The position numbers were made by a program, and so were the translations under genes. Below are positions 11,717 through 32,557 of a stretch of 64,000 bases of DNA, piece by piece. The DNA lies in contig BCJX01000001.1 in NCBI GenBank assembly GCA_001600415.1, positions 3,109,532 through 3,173,531 of the forward strand, read 5' to 3'. The stretch comes from Pascua guehoae (lineage: Eukaryota > Basidiomycota > Tremellomycetes > Trichosporonales > Trichosporonaceae). The notes beneath the pieces were generated by a model that was not told the origin of the DNA, searched no databases, and saw only the letters and a program-made list of their open reading frames with translations. Positions within the stretch are counted from its first letter, which is position 1. Every line of letters begins with the position of its first letter.

Positions 11717-12330
11717 GTTCTCCTGTCGGGGGGGGGGGGGGNGGAGGGGAAGGAAGAGAAACGACGAGGCAAGGAAGAGAGAGATGCCCAAGATGAAGAA
11801 TGACAAGACAAGAGAAGGAAGATCAAGCAGGTGTCAATGCGCAACCAACGCCGAGACGCCGAGAGACACAAATACTCTAGTCCCCGAGACAAGTTGTTCA
11901 TGTGGGCATGTGTACGAGGGGCAACGAGGGGCCACCTGTCGGCTAGCCGCGGTTCTTGGCTCGCAGCGGGGCAGACAGTCGGCCGGGGTAGTCTACAGGC
12001 GTCGACTGGCGATCACGGGCGAATCGGCCAAGGCCGAATGCGAATAGCCGATCCCTGCTCATCTCGGCCAATCCGGTGGATGCCGATTCCTATCAGTGAG
12101 ACCTCGAGACACGGAGGGTGAAACGGAGCCCCGTCCACTCGGACCTTGGATGCACCTCGACATTAAGTCTTGCGTGCCCACCATGGTCTTGTTCGCCATG
12201 GCGACGTAGCATGGCGACGCAGCATGCAGCAGGCATGCCATCGGGAAGCACGCGGACCGACCCACTTCGTACGCCGCCGTCACTGTCATCTCGAACCGCG
12301 AGCTCTAGATCTACATGCATAGATGGTACA
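11717..12330. promoter_or_regulatory. Intergenic region: CYB2 promoter and ferric reductase 3' end
   Basis: These 614 bp hold a G-run with one undetermined base near 11742. That run would sit in the CYB2 leader. I see no further gene and no TATA box. Confidence 0.5.
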
Positions 12331-14358
12331 TTACAGCGCATACACCTCGCCATGATACCCGACGCCTCCTGCACGCACACGGGCGGGGACACTGAGGCCT
12401 GCAACGGCGTTGCCTGCCTCCTGAACCAGTCCCTCGGGGCCGGCAGCGACGACGGCGAGGCCGGCGCGCGGTCCCTTGTCGCCATCGTCGCCGAGGGAGA
12501 GCGCCTGGCTGACGAGCTGCGCCACCTCGGGGCGGTAGGGCGACAGCGTGGTGGACGCTGGCAGGCATGCGGGGACGGGGGGCAAGGGGAACGGCGGGTT
12601 TGTCAAGTAGAGATTGTACGTGAGCTCGAGGGCCGAGTCGCGGCTGGCGAGGGCGGCGAGGTGGGCCATGGTGGGCGCGAGCGCTTCGATGGTCTCGAGG
12701 TCGCGCACGACCCAGGCAACGTCGACCTTGTTTGGTCCCCGGCCGCGTTCGCGGCGGCTCAGGGCCTCCTCGATCGTGCCGAGGAGGAACGTCACGCCGG
12801 AACCACCTGCGACGACGAGGACGCTCTCGTAGTCACCCAGGTCGAGCTTGAGGCCACCGTAGGGGCCATCAATCATGACCTGGACCTGGCGTCCTGGGTG
12901 GTCGCGGAGGGCCACGGGGGATCCTTCCTCCTTTGCGAGGATGAGCGCTTCGCGCTCATCATAGTCGTCGCCGAGCTCGAGAGACATGTCCGACGCCATC
13001 TCGTGCAGACGCCGTGTCCAGTCGCCGCAGACCTTGGCGTACAGGACGATACCCCGCGCAGAGCCCGATAGAGCAGGCGGAGGCGCATTGGTGATTGTGA
13101 ATGGGTGCGACTCGAAGATACCGGCGCCGCGCAGGACGCGCACGTTGACGTGCTGCGTCGGGAGCCACCCGGCGTCGCAGTCGGGAATGTGGATCATGGT
13201 CATGGTCGAGTCGACGGGGACAATGGTCGCGTCCTTGAGCTTGTACCGCAGGAGGCGCACAAAGTGGCTGGTGGGTAAGCTGACATCCGAGAATGCATAC
13301 CCACTCGTAAGCATAGATGGCAACACATGGCCAGATCCACGGACGCGCATATGGCGTGTGGTACGACACGGCAGCAAAGAAGCCCGCAACGAAGAGGATG
13401 CTGCGGCGTTAGCATCGGGCTGCGTGGGACCAACGCACTGTGCTGCCCAGAAGACCTGATAGAACCGCCTGCGCACAGGCTTGAGACTGGTCACGACAAT
13501 CATGCACATGCACGCATACGCAATGAGGCCGCGGACGGTCTTGGTGGCGCTGATCTGATTGTGCTGGTTGGCGGAGAGGAAGCTGTTGAGCCACAGCGAC
13601 CCGTGGACGGTGGATGCAAGCCATGTCGTGCGCCCCGCCCAGCGGTGGAGGAAATTGTAGTGCTCATAGCTGAGGCTGGGGAGGAAGACGGGGAGCGGGA
13701 GCGGGCTCTTGAGTGCGAGGAGGAAGAGTGGGGGCAGCTGCGCAATGGCGAGGAAGCCCGCGCGGTTGGGAAACTCTCTCAGCTCGACGCCGACAGTAAA
13801 ACACGCCACCACGGTCGCAATGTATGCGGCGACGAGGAATAGCTGGCCCACACTCAGGGAGAGGTAGGAGCGGCGGCAGCAGTCGGACACCTGGCTCTTC
13901 CACACGCTCAGCGTCGGGAGCGGAAGCGACCATAGTGTCACGCTCTGCCAGAACGCCCACGCCGTCGTCCACAGACGCCCCACCGCGTCGAGGCCGCGGG
14001 GCGCCCGAGTAGGGGGACTACGTGGCTTCTCTCGTAGACTCGGCGCGTCCATGCTTTCTCGGATCACAAGCCCGGCATACAGTCTCCGCGACCGCCATGC
14101 CCGCAGGACCCATGGCACTGACGCCAGTGTCGTAAAGGCTAGGACCGACGTCCAGATAATGGTAAACTTCTTCTGCCATTCCGGGTCCACCGCGTACGAG
14201 CTGGAGCGTTAGAGACGACACGACAGGAATTGCGCGCAGAGGCGTACTTGTAAATCTGGCGCGTCAGCTAAACAGCGAGTACCTTTCAGCTAACTCACCT
14301 GTAGCTCTTCCGGGATTGGGATGAAGCCCGCCCTTGTGTCGAGGTGTGGGTTGCCCAT
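12331..14358 (-). CDS. Ferric-reductase-type transmembrane flavoprotein (FRE/NOX superfamily)
   Basis: The proposed start is MGNPHLDTRAGFIPIPEELQ (14358-14299), followed by an 8-nt exon (14255-14248) and a long exon from 14200. The join reads EELQ-IYN-SYAVDPEWQKKF. Further introns lie at 13438-13401 and about 13303-13270. Several hydrophobic helices follow, including the heme-bearing segment EHYNFLHRWAGRTTWLASTV. The C-terminal half has the FAD motif SHPFTIT, then MIDGPYGGLKLDLG, VVAGGSGVTFLLG and VVAAGPEGLV for NADPH. These enzymes reduce Fe3+ or Cu2+ at the plasma membrane or vacuole with cytosolic NADPH (family knowledge). No permease or ferroxidase partner is next to it. Confidence 0.88.
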
Positions 14359-15992
14359 TGCGCCGAGTTCTGTGTTCGGGTTCGTTGTTGGTACTGTCTC
14401 CTCTAATGTAGCTGAGCAGTTTACAATCGATGGGACACGGCCATGGGTGATGTATAGGTGGGGTAAACTGAGACTGGAAGAATGCGTGGTTCTCAACCGG
14501 TCCAAGACGCCACAGACGGATAAAGGCAGCAAGGCGACTGCGCTTGGCGGACATTTCGGGACGCTTTAAATTGACACGCCATTTGACAAGGTGGGTTTTT
14601 GCCTCAATCTGCCTCCGTTATCGCCTCTGGCTTGCGGCATTTGCGTGGATTTGGAGCAATCGGTGCCTGATCGATCACCATTCCGCGCCATTTCTGATCC
14701 GTGTACGCCATTTCCTGTGTCCATTCTACAGGTCCGAGTCAGGCGATCACTACGTACGTTCAAACGCTTCCGCGATTTCACGATTACGTCTCTCATCAGT
14801 TCGGGCCGGACGGCAAGCCAACTCTGTTCACATGCTGCACGTGCTCACGCTCAACAAAGGAGGTACAGCAAGAGCGCAGCTGCGCTGTCTTTGGGGCCGA
14901 GCTCACACGAGCTCGACGCCCGTGCACGTTGGCGCGAGAAGATCATTCTCGTGTCGCACGACGGCCAGTCTTTCTTGTCGTCGAGTATCGGGGTATCTAC
15001 AAGTACAGTGAGTTGGCGTACACGTGAGTCTCCTCCCTTTCCATGTGGGCTGGTTACGAGGCTTTGCTGGTCGTGGTCTGCATTTTGAGACTGTCGCCGT
15101 TTCTACCTTGCTATTTCTATCGTAGTCGAAGTGGAAGAGGAGGTGGGAGGGCCGGATTTGGTACTTGTTCCCACGGCAAAAGCGGCCAGGTACATCTGCA
15201 GAAACAGCGGTGTTCAGGCGTTCTTTCGAGGCGTTACACACCGCATCATGTTAGCTGCAAGCGTGACTACTGGCGGTCCCTGGCGGTGACCTTGTCAACG
15301 AGTTTCTAGGCAAGTAGTTCAAAGGCTTTGGAACCTTGGAGAGATCATTGCAGCACAATATGAATTGCATGATACGACGTCTCCTCTCCACCTCACATTG
15401 TCTGAGCGGCTTATCTTATCCTGGGCTGGGTCTTCTGCACCAACGACATCAGTGCAACGCGGAGCGCGTACTTTAAACATCAACCACCGCGTTGCTGGGA
15501 TCAACGCATCGCATGTGCGCAATGGTCTTGAAGGCCCCGTCCCGGCATCCCAAGCTGCCTTGGGGGCAATCGAGGAACGCATCAGGCGGGGTCGGAAGCG
15601 TCGAATGTACCCACTCCTATCCAACGACATTGGGCAACTATGCCCAGTCGCTTTGGCTCTGCTCTGTCCCCTGTCTGTGTGCAATACACCGCCCGCCACA
15701 CTTACAGTCTCATTCTCCTCCCACATGGCTCTCCTCCTGAGTTTCGTGCGGTTGCTTCGAAGGTCCTGGTCAACGGCATGAATAGAGTTGATGCAAAGAG
15801 AGGAGAGCTCAAGACAACACTGTGATGGTCGTCGGTTGTCGTTGCGGAGCGGATGTCCGGAAGTATCCGAAGGTGGAGGCGCGGGGGCATTTCGTCACCG
15901 CAATCACCGCGTCACTCACCAGACAAGGCAGCACGCGTTTCTGGAGAATACTGTAGACAACTGTTTACTACAGACGATCAGTCCAAACCAAC
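14359..15992. other. Intergenic region, no gene supported
   Basis: These 1,634 bp lie between the ferric reductase start and the kinase-like gene. It is less GC-rich than the genes. Its open frames are short and none resembles a protein I know. It must hold the promoters of both flanking genes. Confidence 0.5.
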
Positions 15993-17293
15993 ATGCCAGC
16001 AAAGGTACGCCGTCCCCAAGCCACCACTGACGCCAGCGCCGTCCACCGCGCGCTCAACCGCGGCCCCCGGAGCCGCGCGACGTTGCGCGCGTGATGCTGG
16101 GCTGGCTCGGCCTCGAGCTGGTCTCGTGCACAAACCTCCAAACGCTGTGGGCGGGCTACGGGCACATTTGCGCCGTGACTGCGCGGCCTGTTGACTCCGC
16201 CAAGTCGGCGCCGACACGGCTGATTCTCAAGCTCATCTCGCCGCCCTCTACGGGGGGCGACGGGGACGAGGGCCACGTGCGCAAGATTCTGTCCTACGCC
16301 GTCGAGCAGTACTTTTACGCCGAGGTCGCGCCCGACCTCGCGGCCGATGTGGGCGTCGCGCGCTGCCTCGCGTCGACGTACGGCATGCAGGGGCGCGAGG
16401 GCGCCGAGGCCCTGGCGGGCGTGACGGCCATGCTGCTGAGTGATCTGCGCGAGACGTACCCCGTCGCGGGCGAGAGGCGGGGGACGCTCGATGCGCGCCA
16501 AGTGCACGCGGCGATCCGGTGGCTGGCGTATTTCCACGGCGGATCGCTGGGGCAGCGTACACCAGACGACCTCGAGGCGTACATTCTCCCGCCCCTGGCT
16601 GAGGTCGTGCGGAGGAAGGGGGGGACGGGGGGGTCAAAACTGTGGCTGAATGGCGGATACACGTACCTCGCCACGCGCGGGAGCGAGCTCGCCGACCTCG
16701 AAGCCGACACGGGCTCCGAGTGGTCGGCCGCGTTCTGCACCCCGTGTCCCGATGGCCAAGGCCTCACCATTGCCCAGGCGGCGGCACGCTTTCTGACCCC
16801 GCGCGGGAGACCAGTAGAGAGCACAATCCACGGCGACGTCAAGAGCGAAAACCTCTTTGCGAGCGCCGACGGCGACGCGGTCGCCTTTTTCGACTTTCAG
16901 TACGTCGGCCTCGGGCTCGGCGTGTGCGACCTCGCAAAGCTGTTTACGTGCTCGGTGCCCCTGTCCATGCTCGTGGGCGACCGCAAGCGCGTCAGGGACA
17001 TTCCCCACCACTTGCCCATGACAGACGGCGAGCGCGCTCTGCTCGACACGTACCGCGCCCTCGTCGTCGAGCGGGCCGCCAAGACGGGCCGCAGGGGACA
17101 AGACGCCGCGTACCCCTGGGACCAGCTCGTGCGGCACTGGGAGACGGCGCTCGTCGACTGGTGCCGCTTCCAGGCCAGCTGGGGCTTCTGGGGAAACGAA
17201 GAGTGGCTCGAGGCGCGCGTGCGGTCCATCCTGGCCGACCAGGGGTGGCGCAAGTGGCTGTGGGGTGAGCTGGCGACCATACCCTCGCTGTGA
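15993..17293 (+). CDS. Kinase-like protein of the aminoglycoside/choline/ecdysteroid kinase-like superfamily
   Basis: One long exon reads from about 16037 to 17293. A 12-nt first exon (15993-16004, MPAK) joined over a 32-nt intron restores the frame and is my preferred start; translation could instead begin at the Met at 16091. The Brenner motif IHGDVKSENLF (His-Gly-Asp...Asn, catalytic loop) is followed by FFDFQYVGLGLGVCDLAKLF, where the Asp binds Mg-ATP. HDFQ-type kinases of this superfamily phosphorylate small hydroxylated molecules such as choline, sterols or antibiotics (family knowledge). No substrate can be read from the sequence. The C-terminus is Trp-rich. It has no functional neighbours. 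Confidence 0.75.
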
Positions 17294-17863
17294 TCACAAG
17301 TTCGACCGTCTATAAAAGTCAAATTCCGAATTTTAATCCACCTGGCCAGGCCCCCCATTGAGATAGAAACGTTGGCATAGAAGGCGATACATTGGCAGTT
17401 GTCTGCGTGCTGGTTTGCACACGGCGTGTGCGTCCACTTCCATATGTTGCCGAGTATATCGTGGAGCGTGGGGCGAGAACCGCACCCGTACAAAGTCCAC
17501 GACCCAGGACACCCGTATTCATCTCTTAACGGCAGCTGATAAGCAACGCTTCAGACACAACCAACAGCCAGCAGCTGCTCGCACGGCCCCCAGTCAGTGA
17601 GCGCGCCCACACTACCATACTACCGGTACAGCCTGCTCCTCACCAACATCCATCAGGCTCACTCATTGTTCAGCAACACATCACACCCTCTTTCCATTCG
17701 TTTTGCTTTACAGTCTTGCCTCCTGATGCTGCTCATCGTCTAGTGACATTGATGCTGCATGCTGAGTCCTATGATCTTACAAACAAGCCACGGCGCACTG
17801 TCACGCCGCGCTTTTTTTTCCTCTCCCACGCTCTACTTTGTTTTCTTGTGCCACCGCACATGG
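17294..17863. other. Convergent intergenic region, no gene seen
   Basis: These 570 bp separate the 3' ends of the kinase-like gene and PRP8. The sequence is AT-richer than the genes and carries short T-runs. No coding signal. Confidence 0.6.
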
Positions 17864-26746
<8,883 letters not shown>

Positions 26747-27145
26747 GGTCGTCGTCGCCCTATGCAGAGTCGGATGCGATGTGGATTAGAGAGGGTGAGA
26801 TGGGGTGGGTGGTGATGGCGAGGTCAGCGTCGGTGGCGAGCGCGGCTTGACTTGGGACGGCGGCGGTGAGCAGGCAGCTCGTGAGGAATCGAGAAGCACC
26901 ACAACGTGGCGGAAATATGGAAAATTCAGAGTGTGGCACTAGTGCCATTAGCCTTTGTTGGACGCGCATGGCGTCAGGATCACGTGTTCGGGCAAGGCCG
27001 AGGCCTGTTCCCCAGTGTGGCCCCGGCTACTTAAACGGCCATCATGGTCATGGAATGCATGGCTGATCACATCATCGGCGTCGGCGCCACCACCACCACT
27101 ACAACCACCGCTACCACTGCCACCTGTTTCTTTCTCGCGCCCACA
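26747..27145. promoter_or_regulatory. Divergent promoter of PRP8 and the SurE-type gene
   Basis: 399 bp between start codons. The side next to 27146 has an ACC repeat typical of a leader. No TATA box seen. Confidence 0.5.
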
Positions 27146-28432
27146 ATGCCACCCCTCCCCACTTACCGCAAGCGCCCCGTCGTCCTCATCACCGTGAGTG
27201 CAGCTTTCCTCTGTGTGTGGGGACGCTCCAGCTGACTCCCACAGAATGACGACGGACCCCCTTCGGACCATTCGCCCAACATTTACTCGTTTGCAAAGCA
27301 GCTCATCCAAACACTAGGATGGGACGTGCGCGTCGTCATTCCAGACACCCAAAAGTCGTGGTAAGTATCTTCTCGTAGCGGCGACGACCTGGCGGTGCTG
27401 ATAGTGTAGGGTGGGTAAAGGTTATGCCATCCAGCAGATTGTCCACGCGCACTTCTTCTACCCTTTAGGTGAGGTCTCGGGCAGGACTCTGCGTCGCTAA
27501 CGATCAGAACCAGACGGATTGCAAGGAGAGATCACACACACGCCACGACCACTCAAGGAAGGCGAGACAATGGAATGGGTCCTCTTGAGCGGTGTAAGTG
27601 CGAGCTGGTGGCCCAGCCACGTTCCCCCGACTGACAGTGCAGACCCCTGCGAGTTGCTCCAACATTGCTCTTCACAACCTGTATCCTGGCGAGATTGATC
27701 TGGTCATCTCTGGTCCCAATCGTAGGTTCGCAGTCTAGGTGTTTCCTAACCTACTCAGACGGACGCAACTCGTCGACGGCATTCGCGCTCTCTTCCGGGA
27801 CGATCGGCGCTGCCCTTGGTGGCGCGCTGGCCGTGCCCGTTCCGGGACCTTCTCCCGATGTCGCGTCGCTCCACACGGACCATATGCCGTGCATCGCCGT
27901 TTCGTATGGTGTAGTGGAACGACCCGTGCCACCACGGGCAGTGCAGCTGGCGCACGAGGTGGCGGTCGAGGTGTGCAAGCGCCTGTTCGACGACTGGGGC
28001 TACGAGGACCGCCAGGCCGGCCGGCTCGTCCAGGTGTACAGCGTCAACGTGCCACTGGTGGAGAGTGCAATCGAAAAGGCCAACCGCAAAGTGTGCTTTA
28101 CGACGCTGTGGCGCAATACATACGGCCAGCTCTTCATCCCCACAAAACGCACCGTCGGCGGGTGGAAGTTTGGCGACGACGCAGATCAGCAAGAGCGGGA
28201 AGCCGGAGAGACCGAGGATAAGCGCTTGCGCTTTAGCTTTGCACCAAACTTTCACCCAGTCATCAACCCAGACCCCGAACTCATGGAGGAAGGTACCGAC
28301 GCGTGGGCATTCTACCATGGGTACACTAGTGTCACGCCATTGCGTGCCGAGTATGCCGGTCTCACGGATTCCGGCAGCGCGTTTGGGAGCGGAACCTCGA
28401 CAGACCGGTTCTGGGAACAAACATCTAGGTAG
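27146..28432 (+). CDS. SurE-type 5'/3'-nucleotidase (survival protein SurE domain)
   Basis: Six exons: 27146-27193, 27245-27360, 27410-27468, 27514-27593, 27643-27721 and 27759-28432, giving 351 aa. The N-terminal SurE motif VVLITNDDGPPSDHSPNIYS holds the metal-binding Asp-Asp. It is followed by VVIPDTQKSW, TPASCSNIALHN (a second conserved block), ISGPNHGRNSSTAFALSSGT and VSYGVVERP. SurE enzymes are metal-dependent nucleoside 5'- or 3'-monophosphate phosphatases. Fungal relatives include the N-terminal part of yeast Pby1, but no tubulin-tyrosine-ligase-like half is seen here. An in-frame upstream Met at 27044 lies in a Thr-rich stretch and is less likely to be the start. Confidence 0.88.
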
Positions 28433-28541
28433 CTTTTGTGCACGGGTTTTATCATATGCCACTGCGGACTGTATTGCACTGGGTAAAGAAATACAATGGG
28501 CCTTTGGTCTACAGTCGTCTACTCTACTGCAACAAAGCCAG

Positions 28542-29663
28542 CTAGTCGTAACGGTCGTCATCGTCGTCGTCATGCTTGGGTGGATAGAGGAAGTAGTGCT
28601 GGATGATGAAGACTGCGTCAAAGCTGCGGGGTGAGCAAGGTCACGAACGAATGTGCGGCACCCACCCAAGCGTAATGATGGAGAGACCGAGCTTGCCCGG
28701 GTTTGCAATGATACCGACGGGTGCGTGGTCGATGAAAACGGCCTCGATAACGAGCTGCAGGAGGGAGAGCACGCCACCGATAGAATCCTGTGGGTTAGTC
28801 TCTACAATACCCTTAGCCCCCTGGGGCCGTTTGGACATACACAAATAATAGCCTCGATGGCAAAGCCCTTGACCGTCTTGATACGGTAGTTGAGCACCAT
28901 TTGCGGGATATACTTGACAATCGTAATGATCAGCTTGACCGTGCTGGCAAAGTAGAGCACGTCGAGAAGCTCCGTCTTGCGCGCCGAGAGGAGCAGGGTC
29001 TGGACCGCGGTACTTGCGATGATGAATACGAGGAGGCCGCGGGCAAAGCGTGATGGGCGCGTTGGCGAACCCTGCGTCCCGTCATCCTTGGCAATGAGCG
29101 GCGACGACTCGACTACGCTCACCCCCGTCGCCCGCCGGCGCCGCAAGTAGTATGCGCTCTGCACCAGTGTGACTGTCGCCAGTAATGCCGCGTGCGCCGA
29201 GAAGGCCAGATCCGACGCCGAGACCTGTGGGTAGTGCCCGTGGTGGCGCTCGGCGTACTGCTTGCGCGCCGTGGGGGAAAAGTACGCGCCCCAGCTCCAG
29301 ATTGCGAGACCCAGGAAGCCGACAGGGTTGAGAAGGACAAAGTCGGGCGACAGGCCGAGTGTCCTGGTTGTCAGCTAGGAATGGAGCAGGGCAGGAGAGC
29401 GGTGTGTGGAAGGAGTCTTGGCAGAGGACGCAGGGCATCTGGGCAAGAAGGAGCACTTGATGAGTCCTGCCTCGAGCTCTGATATCCCATACCGCTTGAC
29501 ATCACTCCCCGCTGTACACTCACGTCTTGCGACGATAGTTGAGGATGATCTGGGGGTAGAACGATGCCGACCACGCGCAAAAGTACGTGACGCCGCAGAT
29601 GGCCGACGCCACCTTCCACCCGTTGAAGTCGGACGCCGCACTGGCTGCAGCAGCGGCAGACAT
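28542..29663 (-). CDS. CTNS: Cystinosin-type transporter (PQ-loop family), lysosome/vacuole membrane
   Basis: The start is MSAAAAASAASDFNGWKVAS at 29663 and the end is PPKHDDDDDRYD at 28542, with about five exons. Two PQ-loop motifs are clear: ASFYPQIILNYRRKT near the N-terminus and KYIPQMVLNYRIKTVKGFAI later. About seven hydrophobic helices are visible. The block SLLQLVIEAVF, then IIANPGKLGLSIITLGFDAV and FIIQHYFLYP, is specific to cystinosin rather than other PQ-loop proteins. Cystinosin exports cystine from lysosomes with protons, and yeast Ers1 is the fungal counterpart (established). The middle loop between the first and third helices is longer and charged. It is convergent with the SurE gene, only 109 bp away. 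Confidence 0.88.
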
Positions 29664-30878
29664 GGCGACGGGAGAGGGAGAAAGGGGGTTGCGAGAGAGT
29701 GTAAAGTTGGGGTGGCTCGTCTTGCCACCAATGTTTATGTCGGCTATGCGATGGACAAAGTGGTGGTGATTGTTGTTAGCAAGCAAGTTGGCAAACCGTG
29801 CGCAAATCATTTGGTCTGTAGGCAGCTGGGGGTGTGGCGCCGTTCGGCCAGGACCGAGAGATGAGCCGTCGAATCAATGAGCCCACATGACGTGATGGCA
29901 CAGGAGGGGAAATATTCTGTCACGTGACACTTGTCAATACTTGCCATGATGGATGTCACCACGAGTGCCACCATGCCACTTTTGCATGCTGCTGGTCCGA
30001 GAAATCAATGTATGGCAAGCAAGGGAAAAGGAGAAACCGTATTTGGGCCGCCTGTAAAGGCCAAGAATCCTGGAGAAGCAGAGGAAAACGACGGCCCCAG
30101 CGCTGTCAAGTTGTACATTTCTACGATCGCAAACTCGTCCCAACATCAATTCAACTCCGAAAGCCGCCTTGGCGATTCGATGGTGCACGGACGTGTCGGT
30201 GTGAAACCCCCACAAACTCGGATCAGAGGCTAGAAGAGGGCTGCCTCGACAGTCGGGACCCGTAGAATGAGGCTATCAGAGACTAGTAGGGAGTAGTCGC
30301 TGTTTTAAACGTCTTGGACCTACAACACGAAAACAGAAATCCACTCATGGCAGGGTGAGTGCCTGGCCTGATGATCCACGGATCCACGGTCCACGTCGTC
30401 TTCAGCCACGCGCCGTGTGACATCCCGACCCCCCGACCCGGCATGTGGCACAGTCGAGGTGCGTGGTGGCTGATCAAGAAAACAGGGCTGGCCATGACGT
30501 CAATACCCGTTCAACGGAGGTGTGTCCAACCGTACCGTACATTAATTGATTCCTCTGCCTTCCGTACCGCGTACCTAGGTACCTTCCTTCCTTGGTGGGG
30601 TACCTGGTGGTGTGCTGAATGCCAGCGACTTCCACTGCAGTCCAGGTATGGCCTGTATGGACCGGCCGAACAGCTGGCGATCAGCCAAACACGCGCAGCA
30701 AGCACTCTGACGCGCGCGTGACGTGACCCCATTGTGGTATGGTGATATTCCATCTTCCCACGTTGGTCCGGTCGGAATGCCGACGTATATATGCACTACT
30801 TGTGAGCCAGATGCCATCCTTTGCACTACTCTTCCATCTTCTCACAACCCCCATCCGTCACTCATCAACACGCCCAAC
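29664..30878. promoter_or_regulatory. Divergent intergenic region between cystinosin and GST-like genes
   Basis: 1,215 bp with no supported gene. It holds a TATATAT box at 30786-30792 for the GST-like gene and a 12-bp perfect palindrome GTACCTAGGTAC at 30571-30582. Confidence 0.5.
30786..30792 (+). promoter_or_regulatory. TATA box of the GST-like gene
   Basis: TATATAT lies 87 bp before the start codon at 30879, with a CT/CA-rich leader between them. Confidence 0.6.
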
Positions 30879-32557
30879 ATGTCCAAGCCTGGTACGTAGA
30901 GGATAGTGTCCCTGCCTGTTTGCTCGTTGCTCGTGACTGACGCCTTCCTCGCTGCCGTCGTCGTCGTCGACCTCGTTACCCCGCCTTTTCTCATTTCCTT
31001 CCCCCACCTTCCTTTGCATCCCTTTGCATCGCTTGCATCCACCTGTGTCCTACCCCATCGCACCTGCAGTTCTCTACACCTTTGCCGGCTCTGCCTGGGC
31101 CCAGGTCCCCCGCCTGGCCATCGCCGAGAGCGGATACAAGGACGGCGACGTCGAGTTCAAGGAGGTCAACCTCGTCGAGGTGAGCAGTGCCGCACGCAGC
31201 ACCATGGGCATCTCTGACCGCGACAGGGCGAGAACTTTGACCCCAAGTACCTGAAGGCAAGTCTCCCGGCCACCACGTTGCGCCGCGTACACTGCTGACG
31301 GGCCAGATCAACTCGCACGGCACCGTCCCCAGCCTTGTCCTTGACGGACACACGTACGATGACTCTACCGTACGTTTTACGTTCCCTCCACCCGCCCATC
31401 CTTCCCTCGAACTGGACGTGCAGTGTCGACTAACGTTTAGACCGTGACGCACAAGCTGCTCGAAAAGGCGCCCAACCCGCCCAAGGAGGACTCGCACAAG
31501 TTCCACGAGCTCAAGAAGATTATCCACGCGGCCCACTCGGACCAGCACGACCCGAACACGCTCCTCCTCCTCCCTGTCGACGACGCGGACCGCGAGGCAA
31601 AGTCCAAGGGTATCCCGGCGGCCTTCCTTGGTGGCCGTCAGAAGGCTCTTAACAAGTGGGTGTACGCTCCCCAATGTCGCCATTCCCTCCGCTCCGACAC
31701 TCCCCCTTCGTCCCTCCCCTTTCCCCNNNNNNNNNNNNNNNNNNNNNNNNNNNNNNNNNNNNNNNNNNNNNNNNNNNNNNNNNNNNNNNNNNNNNNNNNN
31801 NNNNNNNNNNNNNNNNNNNNNNNNNNCCCCCCCCCCCACCGCTCAACACCGTAGCTAACGCCAGGCTCGCGCCCGAGCAGTCCGACTTCAAGTCGTTCCT
31901 CGAGGCCAAGCAAAAGTTCAACCAGGGCCTCCTCGACCTGTACACTGGCAACCCCGACGTGGGTTATCACAAGCTGCTTGGACTCGACTAACCCCGCAGC
32001 AAGCGACGCTCGCCAAGACGTACCAGCACGCCAACGACCAGTGGAAGTCGGCTGGCCAGTTTATCCGCGGCGAACTGACCCATATTCTCCGCAAGAACCC
32101 CGGCCAGTACCTGCACGGCCAGGAGCCCGGCGAGGCAGACTGTGAGTCGGGCGAGTTGCGAGTCGCGAGTCGGGCGACAGTGGGGGGCGGGGGGTATGAT
32201 CCGGTCGCAGCTGTCCTTCAGAATGCGAAAGCTGCAACCGTGCGCATGACCCAACCCAAGGCCTGCTTGGTCACCTGCTTTGTCACCCACTCCCTATCCT
32301 CCGGCCCGTGCTCTTGCTCTTGCTCACAACCCAGTCCACGTCATCACGTGGTTTGCGCGCATCGCGACCGACGCGGGCGCAAAGGCCGGCTCCATTTCGG
32401 GCGAGCTCTTCCCCGTCCTCCAGAAGCGCATTGGCTCCGAGGAGATTGACCCCGTCGTCGCCGGCTACTGGGAGTGGGTATGCTTGTTCTGTCTTGTGCT
32501 AACCCACTCAGCGGCTGGACGCAGCGCGACAGCTTCAAGAGCGTCGGCCTCCACTGA
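30879..32557 (+). CDS. Glutathione-S-transferase-like protein
   Basis: The first exon is 13 nt (30879-30891) and the second starts at 31070. The reading is MSKP-VLYTFAGSAWAQVPRLAIAE, NLVEGENFDPKYLK, then INSHGTVPSLVLDGHTYDDS. The last block is the cis-Pro glutathione-binding loop of the thioredoxin-fold domain (N-x-x-G-x-V-P-x-L). The C-terminal helical part runs through KALNKLAPEQSDFKSFLEAK, YLHGQEPGEADFHVITWFAR and ends WTQRDSFKSVGLH. The intron after DPKYLK (31257-31306) begins GC rather than GT. Another intron holds a 100-N gap. Several introns use the donor GTGGGT. GST-like enzymes conjugate glutathione to electrophiles (family knowledge); the substrate is unknown. Confidence 0.82.
31727..31826. 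other. Assembly gap (100 N) in a GST-like gene intron
   Basis: Exactly 100 N, bounded by C-runs on both sides. Exons on each side join in phase (ALNK and LAPEQ), so the gap is probably intronic. Confidence 0.99.

Noticed and set aside
12118..13071. Plus-strand open frame of 317 codons
   Set aside because: Antisense to the ferric reductase exon, which has clear FAD and NADPH motifs.
27044..27145. Upstream in-frame Met as start of the SurE-type protein
   Set aside because: It would add a Thr-homopolymer-like stretch encoded by leader-type ACC repeats. The Met at 27146 directly precedes the conserved domain.
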